Of a stretch of 64,000 bases of DNA, positions 11,171-22,441 are shown in pieces. Location: contig CM077832.1 of NCBI GenBank assembly GCA_039720395.1, forward strand, positions 21,415,607-21,479,606, written 5' to 3'. This stretch comes from Liquidambar formosana (taxonomy: Eukaryota > Streptophyta > Magnoliopsida > Saxifragales > Altingiaceae). The notes beneath the pieces were generated by a model, which saw nothing but the letters and a program-made list of their open reading frames with translations, was not told where the DNA came from and did no database searches. How positions within the stretch are numbered: the stretch's first letter is position 1; every line of letters starts with the position of its first letter. The position numbers were made by a program, and so were the translations under genes.

Positions 11171-12460
11171 ATGGAGGCTCTAGACAAATTTTTAGGAGGG
11201 TTTTTGAGAGTTATGAGTGCTGAAGCAAAATCTGAGTTCAAGTGCTTTGGCTTGGATCCATTGCTCTCCTTGAGGCATGTGAGGCTTGAAACGAACCTCT
11301 TGACTGCTGCTACATATTTTTGGGATCCTCAAGTTCATGTGTTCCGCTTCAACTATGAAGAACTGTGCCCAACCATGGAGGAATTCTGTGCATTGTATGG
11401 AGTTTCAACGGTAGGTCCTTTCAGTCTCCCTACTCCTTGCCCAAGCTTTCTTACTTCTTTCTCCAATCTACTTGGGATTCACTCACAATATGCCTCTACG
11501 TTTGTAAAGGTCCATATGGTAGACTTGATGAAATTGGCAACCTCTTTTTTAGCTTGTGATAGTAAAGGTATTCTGAATTTTACCTTTCCTATTAAACATG
11601 CACTTGCCTTTTGCCTCATTGGTCGTTTTCTTATTTCCACTGGTACTCCACATGTTCCCGTTCAAATCTGTGACTTGATTCCTCTCCTTGCCAAGGGCCA
11701 TAACTTGATTCCCATGGTGCTAGCTGAAACCCTGAATGGTTTGGATAAAACTCATGAGGACCCAAAGGTTCCTTTAGGAGGTAGCCCCATTCTACTGCAG
11801 ATGTGGTTGCTTGAAAGACTGAATTTCTTGTCACCAGTTGCCATTACACCATACAAGCCCCAGCATTACTGCCTTCGCCGCATTGAATTACCTGGGCAAT
11901 TTTCATTGAGAGGTTGGCTAGGTTACTACCAAACCCTTTCTTGGAGGAGTGTCAAGTGGTTTGTATTCATATGGGGCTGCAGTGACCAGGTGCTTCTACG
12001 GACTTCTGAATGCGCCATGGTGAGACTCATAGGACTGAGGTCTACTTCCTTCTATTGGCCTTCAAGGGTTCTGCGTCAGATGGGCGCCATGCAAACCATA
12101 CCCACTTCCTTGAAAGGTGACTATCCTGTGGTGCCCGCGGGTCTTTCTGTAGTGACTTGGGCGAAGGACCGATGGCCTAGCAAGTTGATACTAACCCAAG
12201 TTACGAATACTGATGGTCCATATATGATGAGCCCCGGGTATAAGGAATGGTTGAAAAGCAATTTAGGTGAGAGAGAGACTACTCGAAGAGAAAGGATTTT
12301 TGGACTTATCAAGAACAACGAACTTGGATCTTGCAGAGAAGATATTATGGAAGCAGTGACAGCAGCTTATGAACATGACTTGAGGAAGAAAAGAAGACAT
12401 GAAAGAGAGAAGAAGAAAGCTGAGGAGCGAGCTGCAAAGAGGCTCAAGAAAATAGAATAG
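11171..12460 (+). CDS. Antisense cargo ORF, DUF7745/plant-mobile-domain-like protein
   Basis: This is an uninterrupted 429-aa ORF on the strand opposite to Tat-G, between integrase and 3' LTR. It resembles the DUF7745 proteins, relatives of the plant mobile domain, with the block YFWDPQVHVFRF then CPTMEEFCALYGV (about residues 48-78) and a central region AETLNGLD/LLQMWLLERLNF. The C-terminal 40 residues are very basic (repeated KKRRHEREKKK-type runs), possibly a nuclear targeting signal. Function is unknown; a chromatin or silencing-related role is only suggested by the PMD family. Its homologue at 38609-39895 in Tat-C is the same length (428 aa), clearly similar, and also open, so reading-frame constraint is likely. 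The ATG follows a TATA box by 56 bp. Confidence 0.8.
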   Translation: MEALDKFLGGFLRVMSAEAKSEFKCFGLDPLLSLRHVRLETNLLTAATYFWDPQVHVFRFNYEELCPTMEEFCALYGVSTVGPFSLPTPCPSFLTSFSNLLGIHSQYASTFVKVHMVDLMKLATSFLACDSKGILNFTFPIKHALAFCLIGRFLISTGTPHVPVQICDLIPLLAKGHNLIPMVLAETLNGLDKTHEDPKVPLGGSPILLQMWLLERLNFLSPVAITPYKPQHYCLRRIELPGQFSLRGWLGYYQTLSWRSVKWFVFIWGCSDQVLLRTSECAMVRLIGLRSTSFYWPSRVLRQMGAMQTIPTSLKGDYPVVPAGLSVVTWAKDRWPSKLILTQVTNTDGPYMMSPGYKEWLKSNLGERETTRRERIFGLIKNNELGSCREDIMEAVTAAYEHDLRKKRRHEREKKKAEERAAKRLKKIE

Positions 12461-12790
12461 GATATTTATGGCATATTTATAGTTCTTTTACTTAATACCA
12501 ATGAATTGCTATGTCAATCAATTTTAGTTTTGAATAAATTGCCAATAATAAATCAAATTTGGGATTTTCTTCTTTGATTTAGACCGCACCCAAGGTAACT
12601 TTATGGGTTGCCTACGTATCTCCATGGTTTTTTCTTCTTTTTTTTTTTTGTTTTTGTTTTGTTTTTTTTTTGTTTTTTTGTTTTTTTTTGTTTTTTTTTT
12701 TTGTTTTTGAATGGAGAATCAGGTCTTACGTAGTTCTTATGCCTTAACTTTTGCCTAGGCCACCCTTACGGGTTTTCAACCTAGCAGGCC
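12461..12790. other. Spacer between convergent ORFs with poly-T tract (Tat-G)
   Basis: The spacer separates the ends of the antisense ORF and of pol. It holds a T-rich low-complexity run (about 12625-12710) flanked by conserved blocks, one with TACGTAGGCAACC and one with CCTAGGCAAAAGTTAAGG on the element strand. The Tat-C counterpart (38254-38608) has an A-rich run in the same place. It probably contains 3' ends of both transcription units, but no specific signal is proven. Confidence 0.6.
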
Positions 12791-15700
12791 TCAAACATGA
12801 TATTTTTTCAATTGGTCCAAATTAGTTGGACGAGCGAACTCAATTCCATCTAAATCCATGAGGCGAACAGCCCCTGCTGGCAATATCTCTTTGATAATGT
12901 ATGGCCCACCCCAACTTGGCTTGAATTTTCCCCGCGGATCGAACACTGGAGCTCTGATTTCTTTCAGCACTACATCCCCTTTCTTTAGACCTCGATCTTT
13001 GACATGCTTGTTGAATGCTCTGGCAACTCTCCGTTGATACCCCTGAACATGATACAGCGCCCTTAAACGCCTTTCATCTAGCAAAGCTAACTCATCATAG
13101 CGGCTCTTAACCCAGTCCACTTCTGTTATCTGGCTCTCCACGGCAACTCTTAGTGAAGGAACTTCCAATTCAACTGGCAACACGGCCTCCATTCCATAAA
13201 CTAGAGAATAAGGGGTAGCCCCTGTTGACGATCTTATTGATGTTCTGTAACCCCATAGAGCCAATGGCAACTTCTCATGCCAGTCTGTGTGTGAGTCCGC
13301 AGTCTTCTGTAGTATCTTCTTGATGTTCTTGTTAGCTGCTTCCACCGCTCCATTAGTCTGAGGACGGTATGGTGACGACAGATGGTGGGCTATGCCGTAC
13401 TTTTGCAAGAGCTCATGGGTTTCTTTCTGAAAGTGCTGGCCATTGTCTGAGATAACTTCATGCGGTACCCCATATCGATAGATGATGCTGTGCTGTATGA
13501 ACTGTGCTACCTTCTTGGAATTCAAGGTCTTGAAGGACGCTGCTTCCACCCACTTAGTGAAGTAGTCGATGGCAACCAGGATGTATTCATGCCCATTTGA
13601 CGCCTTTGGCTTGATCTGTCCGATGATATCTATCCCCCATACTGCGAATGGCCATGGTGACGACATACTTGTTAAAGGCATAGAAGGCAAATGTTGTCCA
13701 CTAGCGAACAGTTGGCATTTGTGGCACTTCTTGACATGTGCGTGGCAGTCTCTTTCCATGGTAGACCAATAATAGCCTAACCTCATGATTTTCTTAGCTA
13801 ACATATAGCCATTCATATGCGGAGCCCCTGTCCCTTCATGGATTTCTTTAATCAGATGCTTGGCTTCTTCCTCTGTGACACACAGCAGGTGGATCCCGTC
13901 GTATGATCTCCGATATAGCTTTCCTCCACAAAGTACATAGTGACTTGCCAACCGCCTTAGGGTTTTTCTATCAATGCGAGATGCTCCTTCTGGGTATTCC
14001 CTTTCTTCAATGAACTTCTTTATGTCATGGAACCACGGACGGCCATCATTTACCTCTCCTCCTCGGATTGCACAACAGTACACAGGCTTGTCTCGGCATT
14101 CTATCACCAACGGCTTCACATTTCCCCCTTCAGGTATCTCCACCATGGATGCTAGGGTCGCCAAGGCATCGGCGAACTGGTTCTTGTTCCTTGAAAGGTA
14201 GTTAAATTCTATCTCTGAGAACTCCTTGGTTAGAGCTTCCAGGTAGGCATGGTAGGGTAGCAGCTTCTCATCTCGAGTTTTCCATTCCCCTTTTATCTGA
14301 CAAATGATTAGCGCCGAGTCCCCGAACACTTCTAATTCTTTGATCCCCAATTCAAGTGCCGCTTCCAGTGCTAGGATACAGGCCTCATACCTAGCAATGT
14401 TGTTGGTAGCTTCGAACCCCAACTTGACCGCCAACGGTGTAAATGCCTCTTCGGGTGAGACCAGCAGGACTCCTATCCCATAACCTTTCTTATTGGCTGC
14501 CCCATCGAAGTATACTCTCCAAGTTTTTCTACCAATCTCTAGCACGTCCTCATCTGGGAATTGATCGTTGAACGGAGCGGATGATGACACCGGACAGCTG
14601 GCTAGGTAGTCTGCGATGACGCTTCCCTTGATAGACTTCTGATTCACGTACTTGATGTCGAATTCATTGAGGAGAATTGACCATCAAGCAGTTCTGAATG
14701 ACAATACTGGCCTTTCTACCAGGTACTTCAACGGGTCCATGCGACTTATCAAGAACACTTCGAAGGACATCATGTAGTGCCGGAGTTTCTGCATCGCCCA
14801 TACTAGTGCCACACAAGCCTTTTCAATTGCATTGTACTTCACTTCATAGTCTGTCATTTTCTTGCTTAAGTAATAAATGGCATTCTCCTTTGTAGACCCT
14901 TCGAGATATTGAGCTAACAAAGCTCCCGTCGTGGTTTCGGTGACCGTTAAGTATAACAAAAGCGGCGCACCTTGCCGTGGGGGAACTAAGATTGGAGGAT
15001 TGCTCAAGTATCTCTTAATGGTCTCAAAGGCCTCTTGGCATTCTTCGTTCCATACTTTTGGCACACCTTTCTTAAGCAATTTGAAGATTGGTTCGCAAAC
15101 CATGGTCAAGTTGGCAATGAATCGGCTTATGTATTGAACTCTTCCCAGAAAACCCCGGATCTGCTTCTTAGTGCTAGGCGGCTCCATCTCCACAATAGCT
15201 TTTATCTTCCCTGGGTCCACTTCGATACCTCTCTGAGTGATCATAAACCCCAATAACTTGCCTGCAGTGACACCAAAAGCGCACTTCTGTGGGTTGAGAC
15301 GGAGATTGTACTTTTTTGCTCGCTCTAGGAATTTCTCTAGTGCCTTGAAATGCCCTTCTCTATCCACGGACTTTACGATCACATCATCGACATAAATCTC
15401 GACTTCCTTATGGATCATATCATGTAATAAGGTCGTAGCTGCTCTTTGGTAAGTAGCCCCAGCATTTCTTAAGCCAAAAGGCATTACCTTGTAACAGTAC
15501 GTTCCCCATTGCGTGATAAAGGCTGTTTTCTCCATGTCTTGAGGCGCCATCTTTATCTGGTTATACCCGGAGAATCCGTCCATGAAGGAGAGGAGTGCAT
15601 GTCCCACTGTACTATCCACCAACACGTCGATATGGGGTAAAGGAAAGTCATCCTTAGGGCTCGCGGCGATGAGATCTCGGAAATCGACACACATCCTTAC

Positions 15701-16150
15701 TTTCCCATCTTTTTTAGGCACAGGCACTATATTTGACAACCATTCGGGGTACTCCACAACTTGGAGGAAACCCGCGTCTAGTTGTTTAGTTACCTCTTCT
15801 TTTACTTTTAGAGCCCATTCTGGTTTTAATCTTCTGAGTTTCTGCTTTACCGGCTTCTTTAGGGAATTAGTGGGGATATAGTGTTGCACAATATCGGGGT
15901 CGATGCCAGGCATGTCTTCATAAGACCATGCAAAAGCCATAATGTTGGCTTTCAAGAGGGAGATCATCTTTTCTTTTTCAACGGGGGAGAGGGTTTTCCC
16001 AATTTTAACTATTCTTGGCAATTCATTCGTCCCTAAGTTGATTGATTCCAATTCATCCATATTAGGTTCGGTGACGCCCCTTTTCCTTTGCTCAACGAGC
16101 TCCGGGGGGACATCGTTCCTAGGATCTATATCCATGCCATAAATATCCAT
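12791..16150 (-). pseudogene. Tat-G pol: RT, degenerate RNase H, second RNase H, integrase; one nonsense codon
   Basis: The reading frame runs from MDIYGMDIDPRND (16150) to the end at 12791 and equals the 1119-codon pol of Tat-C, but is broken once by TGA at 14686-14684. Tat-C has CGA (Arg) in this position, so a C-to-T change at a CpG explains it. Upstream lies reverse transcriptase (YVDD catalytic motif) and the first RNase H, whose catalytic Asp position reads Thr (LYLTVTET). Downstream are the second RNase H (VYFDGAANK) and integrase (CHKC zinc site, catalytic D, D, E, and a GPY module). In the second RNase H the conserved Glu of NNVAEYEA is Arg (NNIARYEA). It is joined to gag-protease by an intron at 16170-16340. 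Protein function is probably lost. Confidence 0.9.
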
Positions 16151-16169
16151 AGAGGAGAGAAAAGAGACA

Positions 16170-16340
16170 CTGCATATATAGAGAAAGAAAGCACACTTTA
16201 TTGACTAGGAATAATGGGAATGACACACAAAAGAAAGAAGGAAAACAAACAAATCTGTATCAATACTATGACTCCACAAAGTGAGTAAAGTAGATACATC
16301 TTATTGAATTAGGGAAATATTACTAAACTAAGACACCTAC
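16170..16340 (-). other. Intron between protease and RT (Tat-G)
   Basis: On the minus strand GTAGGT starts at 16340, inside the last codons of gag-protease, and TATGCAG ends at 16170. Removing these 171 bp deletes the gag-protease stop (TAG lies within GTAG) and joins AGC-TT to T-GTC-TCT, reading on in frame to MDIYGMD of pol. Tat-C has the same sites and frame. An intron at this position is an established feature of Ogre elements. Confidence 0.75.
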
Positions 16341-19300
16341 AAGCTGCTATCAGGTAGGCCAAGGTCTTCTTCTTCATGGATCTCCGCAATGACACCACAT
16401 TCAAGGTACCAATTCAGGAATGGCACGGTAGCATGGCTAATGGATGAACCCTGCAGTTCTTCAATGGTCGAGTCTTCCACGGTGAGGATCATGTCTTGGA
16501 ACATTTCAGTCATAGCCCCCGCATCAAGGTTCTCTGCCCAGTCTTCCTCTTTCAAGCTTCCATATAGATCTTGGATAGAGTGGTACCAACTTGTCAAACT
16601 TTGAGGATTCGGCCCTTCTGTGAAGTATCTATCACCAAAACTTTTATCTGCCACGGCTGGGTCGGAACTTGGATAAAAAGTATATGGGATGTACTGCTTT
16701 ATAGAAGAGTAATGGCGTGATGATTCATTCAGCTCTTTCTCAATGCATTGGACATAATCAAACCCAGATAGCGGTATCGCTGCTGATTCAGGTTGTATCT
16801 CATATATAGGCACACCTGCAAGTTTCAATTCATAGTCCCCTTGAAGTGTTACTATGGCTCCTTCATAAGGAAACTTCACCTTTTGATGGAGTGAAGATGG
16901 CACAGCCCCAGCAGGATGGATCCAAGGTCGGCCCAACAATAAGTTGAAACATGACGGCACATCCAACACTTGGAATTCTACCCTAAATTCAGTGGGTCCC
17001 ATGATAAGAGGCAAAGTAACTACCCCTATTACTTCTCGGCGGGTGTTGTCATAAGCTCTTACGGTCTGCCCAGATGGCGTGAAATCAGTGGGTCCCAAAC
17101 CCGAAACAGTGGCAGTTCGGAGAGGACATACATTCAGTGCGGACCCATTGTCGATAAGAACGGTGGGAACCCTCTTCCCCATAGTGTCAACGGTCACATA
17201 GAGAGCTTGAGAATGGCTCGGCCCGCTTTTAGGTAGGTCTACATCGGTGAACACGATGGTTGAGTTCTTGGGAGTTGGATTCACCAAATGTACCAATCCC
17301 TCGGGGGATGTGTCAACAGGCACTTGTATCTGATTCAACAGTTTCAACACGGTCTGTCTGTGCTTATGCGAGGCCATAAGCAAGCCCCAAATAGTAATGT
17401 TGGTATTGGTCTTCTTCAGCTGCCTAAGCACTTCATCCTCTTCTTCTTGCAAGCTAGGACGCCTCTGCCCTTCCAAATCTTCCAACGGATTTTCAGATTC
17501 TAGGTGGGGGGGCTTGAAATGACGACCCCCTCTGGTTATATGGTCCAACTCATCATCGCTAGCCCATATGTCATGGACTCCCTCGGAGTCATTCATCAAG
17601 TCATCCCATTCTATCATGTCGATGCTCTCCATCTCTGTCGGCAAGTCATCCCAACCTGAAGGGACTATCGGCTCATCTGATATCGGACTTGGGCTTGAGT
17701 ACAGCACATAGTAATCATATTTCCCCGACGCTTCACCTAATAGGCCAACCTGAGGATCCCCTGCTTCATATCTTTCTTTCAGCTCTTGTTGGATAGATTT
17801 CTTTGGCAACAACAAAACCTTTTGGTCAATGAGGTCTTGGATGATCTTCTTTAGTATAGAACAAGCCTCGGTGTCATGGCCGGGTGCACGATGGTATTGG
17901 CAATATTGGTGAGGGGTTGATGGTCTTGGCTTTGGTGGAAGTGGCATGATAAGGCTGTTATTGCGGCAAATGGTGAAGAGATGGGTTAAGGTCATGGGGA
18001 GCGGAGTGTATTGTCTTATGGGATGGCGAGGGCGAGAGGATTCAACCCCAATGGCATTTATGGTGTTAGGTGGGGGTGTGTTGTTGTGTGATGGGAGAGG
18101 ATTACGGGTGACATTTGGACGGGTTGGTGGTGAAATGACTTGCTTGTCAATGAGGTCTTGGACTTGGTGGCGAAGGCGAATACAGCGATTGGTGGCATGG
18201 CCTTTGGATTGATGGTACTTGCAGTACTCATTCTCATTGTAGCTCTTGGGTAAGGGATTTGGTAGAGGTCTTGGGTCGAGTGGCTTCAATAGGTCACGAC
18301 TTATGAGCTTTTCAAGGACTCTTTCGAGTGGCATGAATAGGTCAGTGAATTGGCGAGGTGGGTTGACATCATTGAGAGAAAAGGGTTGGATTGGTTGAGT
18401 TATGGTGTTGACCTCGGCATTGTTCTTCCCAGTAAAGTTTGTCTTGCGACTCCTCACTTTCTCAGTCTTGATTGTCCCATCATTGATAGCATCTTCAACC
18501 TGCGTGCCAGCCCCAATGAGAGCTTTGAAATTTGGGAAATAGTGGGCAAATAGGTGCTTGTGATACATGGGCAGCAGGTTCTTAACCACTAACTGAATTT
18601 GGTCCTCCTCATTCGGCCTATCCGTCATTCTCGACGCCTTTTGTCTCCACCTTGTAATGTAAGCGGAGAAAGTTTCATGAGCCCCTTGCTTGGTAGTTTC
18701 TAGGTCCCTTCGAGTAACGTCCACCTCTGTGTTATACTTGTAGTGCTCTGAAAACTCATTGCATATGTCTTCCCAAGTCCGGGTTCTATTCTCATCCAAG
18801 GATAAGAACCATTTCAAAGCAGAAGTGGCCAAGGTTTCATGGAACATTTGAGCTAAAAGCTCGTCAGTAGCCCCTCGAGGGTGCATAGCTCGCACGTACA
18901 TCTTCAAATGAGTCTTAGGGCAACCCGTCCCATCGAACTTTTCTAACTCCAGCATCTTGAATTGTAGTGGAATACGAGCCGTTGGAAACAGGGATAGAGT
19001 CCGCACATCGACCATGTCATCAGCCCTGCGAATCCCTTTTATAGTTCTCTCCAATGCTTCTACCTTGCTAGCTAACACGGAATCACTGCTAGAACCTTTC
19101 CCCTTGGCTTCCCCTTCTAGGTCGGTGACCTCAGGTTTCGAGCTACTTTCCCCCCTTGTCTTGGTGTTCTCATTGGATTGAGGTCCCTCTTCGGTGCCAG
19201 CCCCATGAGGTATACCCGAGGAATGGGCCTTAGAGCCATTTTGTTTAAGATCCGCCATCTTCTGTTGGTTCTCTTGAGCCATTTTCAATGCGGTATCGGA

Positions 19301-19390
19301 TGTCTCGGCGGTATGGTCAAGCTTGGCCATGATGGCTTTCAGGCAAGCCTCAAGGTCAAAGTGCCCCTCACTAGTTCTTTCATCGGCCAT
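16337..19390 (-). CDS. Tat-G gag-protease polyprotein (1017 aa)
   Basis: This open ORF starts MADERTSEG. It holds a retrotransposon gag (capsid) domain around residues 150-280 (LEKFDGTGCPKTHLKMYVRA and following), two zinc-finger-like motifs of the form C-x2-H-x4-H-x4-C (CKYHQSKGHATNRC and CQYHRAPGHDTEAC), and a C-terminal aspartic protease with active-site motif LIDNGSALNV, where DNGS replaces the usual D-T/S-G. It ends ...LPDSSL. It forms virus-like particles and matures the polyprotein. An N-terminal acidic and polar stretch shows no domain. It is intact, unlike pol of the same copy. The start is chosen because the Tat-C homologue aligns from MADE. Confidence 0.92.
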   Translation of the reverse strand: MADERTSEGHFDLEACLKAIMAKLDHTAETSDTALKMAQENQQKMADLKQNGSKAHSSGIPHGAGTEEGPQSNENTKTRGESSSKPEVTDLEGEAKGKGSSSDSVLASKVEALERTIKGIRRADDMVDVRTLSLFPTARIPLQFKMLELEKFDGTGCPKTHLKMYVRAMHPRGATDELLAQMFHETLATSALKWFLSLDENRTRTWEDICNEFSEHYKYNTEVDVTRRDLETTKQGAHETFSAYITRWRQKASRMTDRPNEEDQIQLVVKNLLPMYHKHLFAHYFPNFKALIGAGTQVEDAINDGTIKTEKVRSRKTNFTGKNNAEVNTITQPIQPFSLNDVNPPRQFTDLFMPLERVLEKLISRDLLKPLDPRPLPNPLPKSYNENEYCKYHQSKGHATNRCIRLRHQVQDLIDKQVISPPTRPNVTRNPLPSHNNTPPPNTINAIGVESSRPRHPIRQYTPLPMTLTHLFTICRNNSLIMPLPPKPRPSTPHQYCQYHRAPGHDTEACSILKKIIQDLIDQKVLLLPKKSIQQELKERYEAGDPQVGLLGEASGKYDYYVLYSSPSPISDEPIVPSGWDDLPTEMESIDMIEWDDLMNDSEGVHDIWASDDELDHITRGGRHFKPPHLESENPLEDLEGQRRPSLQEEEDEVLRQLKKTNTNITIWGLLMASHKHRQTVLKLLNQIQVPVDTSPEGLVHLVNPTPKNSTIVFTDVDLPKSGPSHSQALYVTVDTMGKRVPTVLIDNGSALNVCPLRTATVSGLGPTDFTPSGQTVRAYDNTRREVIGVVTLPLIMGPTEFRVEFQVLDVPSCFNLLLGRPWIHPAGAVPSSLHQKVKFPYEGAIVTLQGDYELKLAGVPIYEIQPESAAIPLSGFDYVQCIEKELNESSRHYSSIKQYIPYTFYPSSDPAVADKSFGDRYFTEGPNPQSLTSWYHSIQDLYGSLKEEDWAENLDAGAMTEMFQDMILTVEDSTIEELQGSSISHATVPFLNWYLECGVIAEIHEEEDLGLPDSSL

Positions 19391-20233
19391 GTCTGTCTAA
19401 TGGGTAGACTCAACACTCACTAGACGCCCTTGTGGATTGCGGATCCAAGCCAGCACGTCTATGGATAGAAAAGTTTTAACCTTTAGCCTAAGGACTTGTC
19501 CTAAACCTCCATATTTTCCTTAATGAACTCGGTCTCTACACCATGTTCAATTAATTCATTCCTTTTATCCAATTACCTTTATAGGGATCATGGATTAAGG
19601 GTATGTTTTAAAGAACAGGGCATAGAGTCCTTCAACTAGGTTTAATTAATCCCCTAGGACTAGCACATCACAAACATAGCTTTACATCCTATTTCCTTAA
19701 TTTATTCCTCCTAACCCATGGCCTTAACGAAGGCTAGGGTTTAAAGGTCTATATTAAGGGCATAAGATATGAAGCCTCACACCACAAACACAGCATAGCA
19801 TCATTACAAACAATTGTGGGTGCATAAAGGTGAGACCGTAGTGTCCTACAAGTCTGTCTATATGGACTAATGATAAGGGTAGGCTAGGGTCCTTCACTTG
19901 CTTGAGCAATCCTTATACCTAACCACATGTGGCATCAGGAACGCCACGTGGGTCCAGCAGTACGTGATTAACTCATTTAATATACCCAAGGGCAAGCCCA
20001 AGGGTACTAGGCAAGAGAGGTTGATAGCTTTCGCCCCAACACATGGAATCAGGAAAACCAAGGTTGAGACTAGGCCGATCGTTGGCAAGGATACATCGAG
20101 GGACATCGATCCTAACATGCAAGAGTTTGCGCACACAATGCAATAAATGAAAGCACACAATCAAGCGGATGCAATGTGATTGATTTTAATTAAACATAAG
20201 AAATTAACCTAGCCCAATTAAACTTTATAGAGT
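19391..20233 (-). other. Tat-G 5' leader lacking a primer-binding site
   Basis: This untranslated region between 5' LTR and gag aligns with Tat-C 30934-31681, including a block ATCAATCACATTGCAT. Directly after the LTR end (TTCACA), Tat-C has 34 bp containing the PBS (TGGCGACTCTGCTGGGGA) up to GGGCTAG. Tat-G lacks all of it and reads TTCACA-ACTCTATA. Short ORFs here overlap on both strands and are not supported. Confidence 0.8.
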
Positions 20234-22441
20234 TGTGAACCCCGGAAATTGGGCCCACGAGGGATTGAAAAGAAAGTGGGTTTGAAAAAGAAAAAGGAAA
20301 GGAGTCGCCACCTTATTTTTTAAAGGAAACAAGGAAAACCCTAAAAATCAGGTTGTTTTAGGAAAACAATTTGAATGACTCCATAAAAAAGGGAAAGGCA
20401 AAAACCAATCTTTTGAAAACCAAAGAAATCGGGGATTCGGAGGCTAAGTTATGACATGGGAAGGTTCTAGGCAAAACCTATAGGCACCCATGTCACCCTT
20501 TCGGTCTCTCAGTTCATTTGGGCTAAATTAAAGTCTTTCCATACAAAAATCAGCAAGTATATCATCACAAGAATTGCATGCATATCATATATTTAATTCA
20601 TCCATCCATGCATAATAAGCAAATAAAAACAGAAAATAAAAAGAAGAAAAGAAAACATAAATAAACCTAGGATGCTTGGATCCTAGAATGGACTTGAGCC
20701 TCACGAAGAGCGCCTACGTACCATGCAACGAAATATATGGATCAAAGTCCACGTAGTTCGATTAGAATTAGGGTTAAGACCTAATATAAACCTATGGTTA
20801 AAACCCTAGGTTTCCTTATTTGATCAAAAGAGTTGAATTTGATAGAAAGTTTGATTTTAGGAAAGAAATCCACAAAATGGAAACTTTAATAAAAACCAGA
20901 ATTTTGTTGGTTAAGGAAACCTCTAATTAAACCATAGGACTTGTATTAAAAATTAACCCTAGATAGGGAGAAGAGAATGAGTTAAGAAGAAAGGTGAATT
21001 AGAGCACCTTCACACCCACTTACCTGAGCGCAATTAGCTCCAAGCATTTAGCCATTTCAGACATAAGCAGCCCTATTTGCCATAGGACAAATACCACACC
21101 TATTTGCACCCTTACAAGTGCTCAAAACCATGCAAAAACACTAACATGCAAATCTGGACAGAATAGTATTATGACCTAAAATCATCCACTAAGCATGCCA
21201 ATAGCAAAAACAGCGAACAATAATAAGTCCTAACATATTCCTAGAACCATATCATGCATAAAAACCCTAAAACATACTAACATGCATGCAAAACTATCAT
21301 GTTTACTCCATATGAAAAACATATACAGCAAACACGAAGAAAAACCAATAAAAAAGTCTACTTTATCATGCTATATGAAAACAAACACAAAACAATGACT
21401 CTAAAACCCTAAACTCACAAATATGCTTAAAAACATACAAAACATACTTTAATCATGCTAAAACCAAACTAAACAGAAATTAAATCATGCATATTAACTA
21501 ACTAAAGCAATATAACATGATGAAAATCCTAACTCTAAAATACGACTGCTGGTTTTTAGAAAATCTGCTGCTGAATTATGACGAATTTCACTCCCTCCAA
21601 ACCCTCTTCTCCTCTCCCTTGTTTAAAGACATTAAGAGGGTATTTATAGCTGAAATCTGGAGTTTCCCTTTCCTTCCTGGACTAGGTTTCTTTGGAGAAT
21701 AATCAAAAGGTATTTTATAATGATAAAAGACTTCTAATCTGATTAGGAAAAGGAAATTGTCTTTTATAAAAATTGGGAGACTGACCGCTAACACGCATGC
21801 ACATGTATCGTATGTGCGTACACACACTCATCACATACGTACACGTGTTAGTGTCATGATAAAAATGGCTAATTTAATAAAATAATTTTCTTTTCATTTT
21901 AACCAAAAATCTCATGCTGTGATTTGCACTAATTCTTCAAGGATAATCCGTAAATAACCACACTAAACTCATCATCAGGCCATATCAAAATTGAACTTCA
22001 TGAAACACTTTTGAGGGTAAAATGATGACTAATGAAAGTCAATTTGAAAAGATTTGGTTGGTAATTGTGAGTCAATTAGAGCTAACCCAAGGAAGGGTCA
22101 ATTAACCAACTTGAACTACATTGAGCCATTTTAATCCCGAGCCATTGACTTACCAAATTGACACTAAAAATACCTCTTATGCATCCATATGAACTCCAAT
22201 TGACAATTTGGAGATCATTCCAAGGTCAAATGAAAAGTTTGGGACTTAAAAGACGATTATGCCCCTCAAGTCACAAAAGCTCTTATTATCCCTCAAGATC
22301 AACTCCAATTTGAACCAAAATTCATATCCATTGTCCTTGTGACTCTAGAAAACTAATGCAAGTGACTAGACTCAAAAACAAAACAAAAACATGCATGAAA
22401 TGATGAGCCCTAGTAAGGTGGTGCAAAAATGGGGTGTGACA
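20234..22441 (-). mobile_element. 5' LTR of Tat-G, shared with an adjoining Tat copy
   Basis: It begins TGTCACACCCC at 22441 and ends GGTTCACA at 20234 on the minus strand. At 2208 bp it lacks about 580 bp (7406-7985 of the left LTR). Beyond its outer end the sequence is GAAGCCCCTCATTGG, that is, the polypurine tract and internal 3' region of another copy, not a target duplication. The TATA box is at 21641-21648. It differs from the left LTR by many small changes, so it is older than the LTR pair of Tat-C. Confidence 0.9.

Larger units (their letters stand above)
6103..22441 (-). mobile_element. Tat-G, Ty3/Gypsy Tat-clade (Ogre/Retand-like) element
   Basis: The order on the minus strand is 5' LTR (20234-22441), leader without PBS (19391-20233), gag-protease, intron, RT-RNaseH-RNaseH-integrase with one stop, antisense DUF7745-like ORF, stem-loop array, polypurine tract, and 3' LTR (6103-8890). 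The total is 16.3 kb. The left edge joins Copia-F leader sequence after AGGAG. The right edge has no target duplication: the 5' LTR continues into the 3' internal part of another copy (22442-22962), so two elements shared this LTR. The TGA in pol and the missing PBS suggest this copy cannot move alone. Confidence 0.92.

Noticed and set aside
19894..20164. Overlapping ORFs on both strands in the Tat-G leader (relative at 31086-31292)
   Set aside because: They are overlapping, short and not kept in frame between the two elements; an untranslated leader is the simpler reading.
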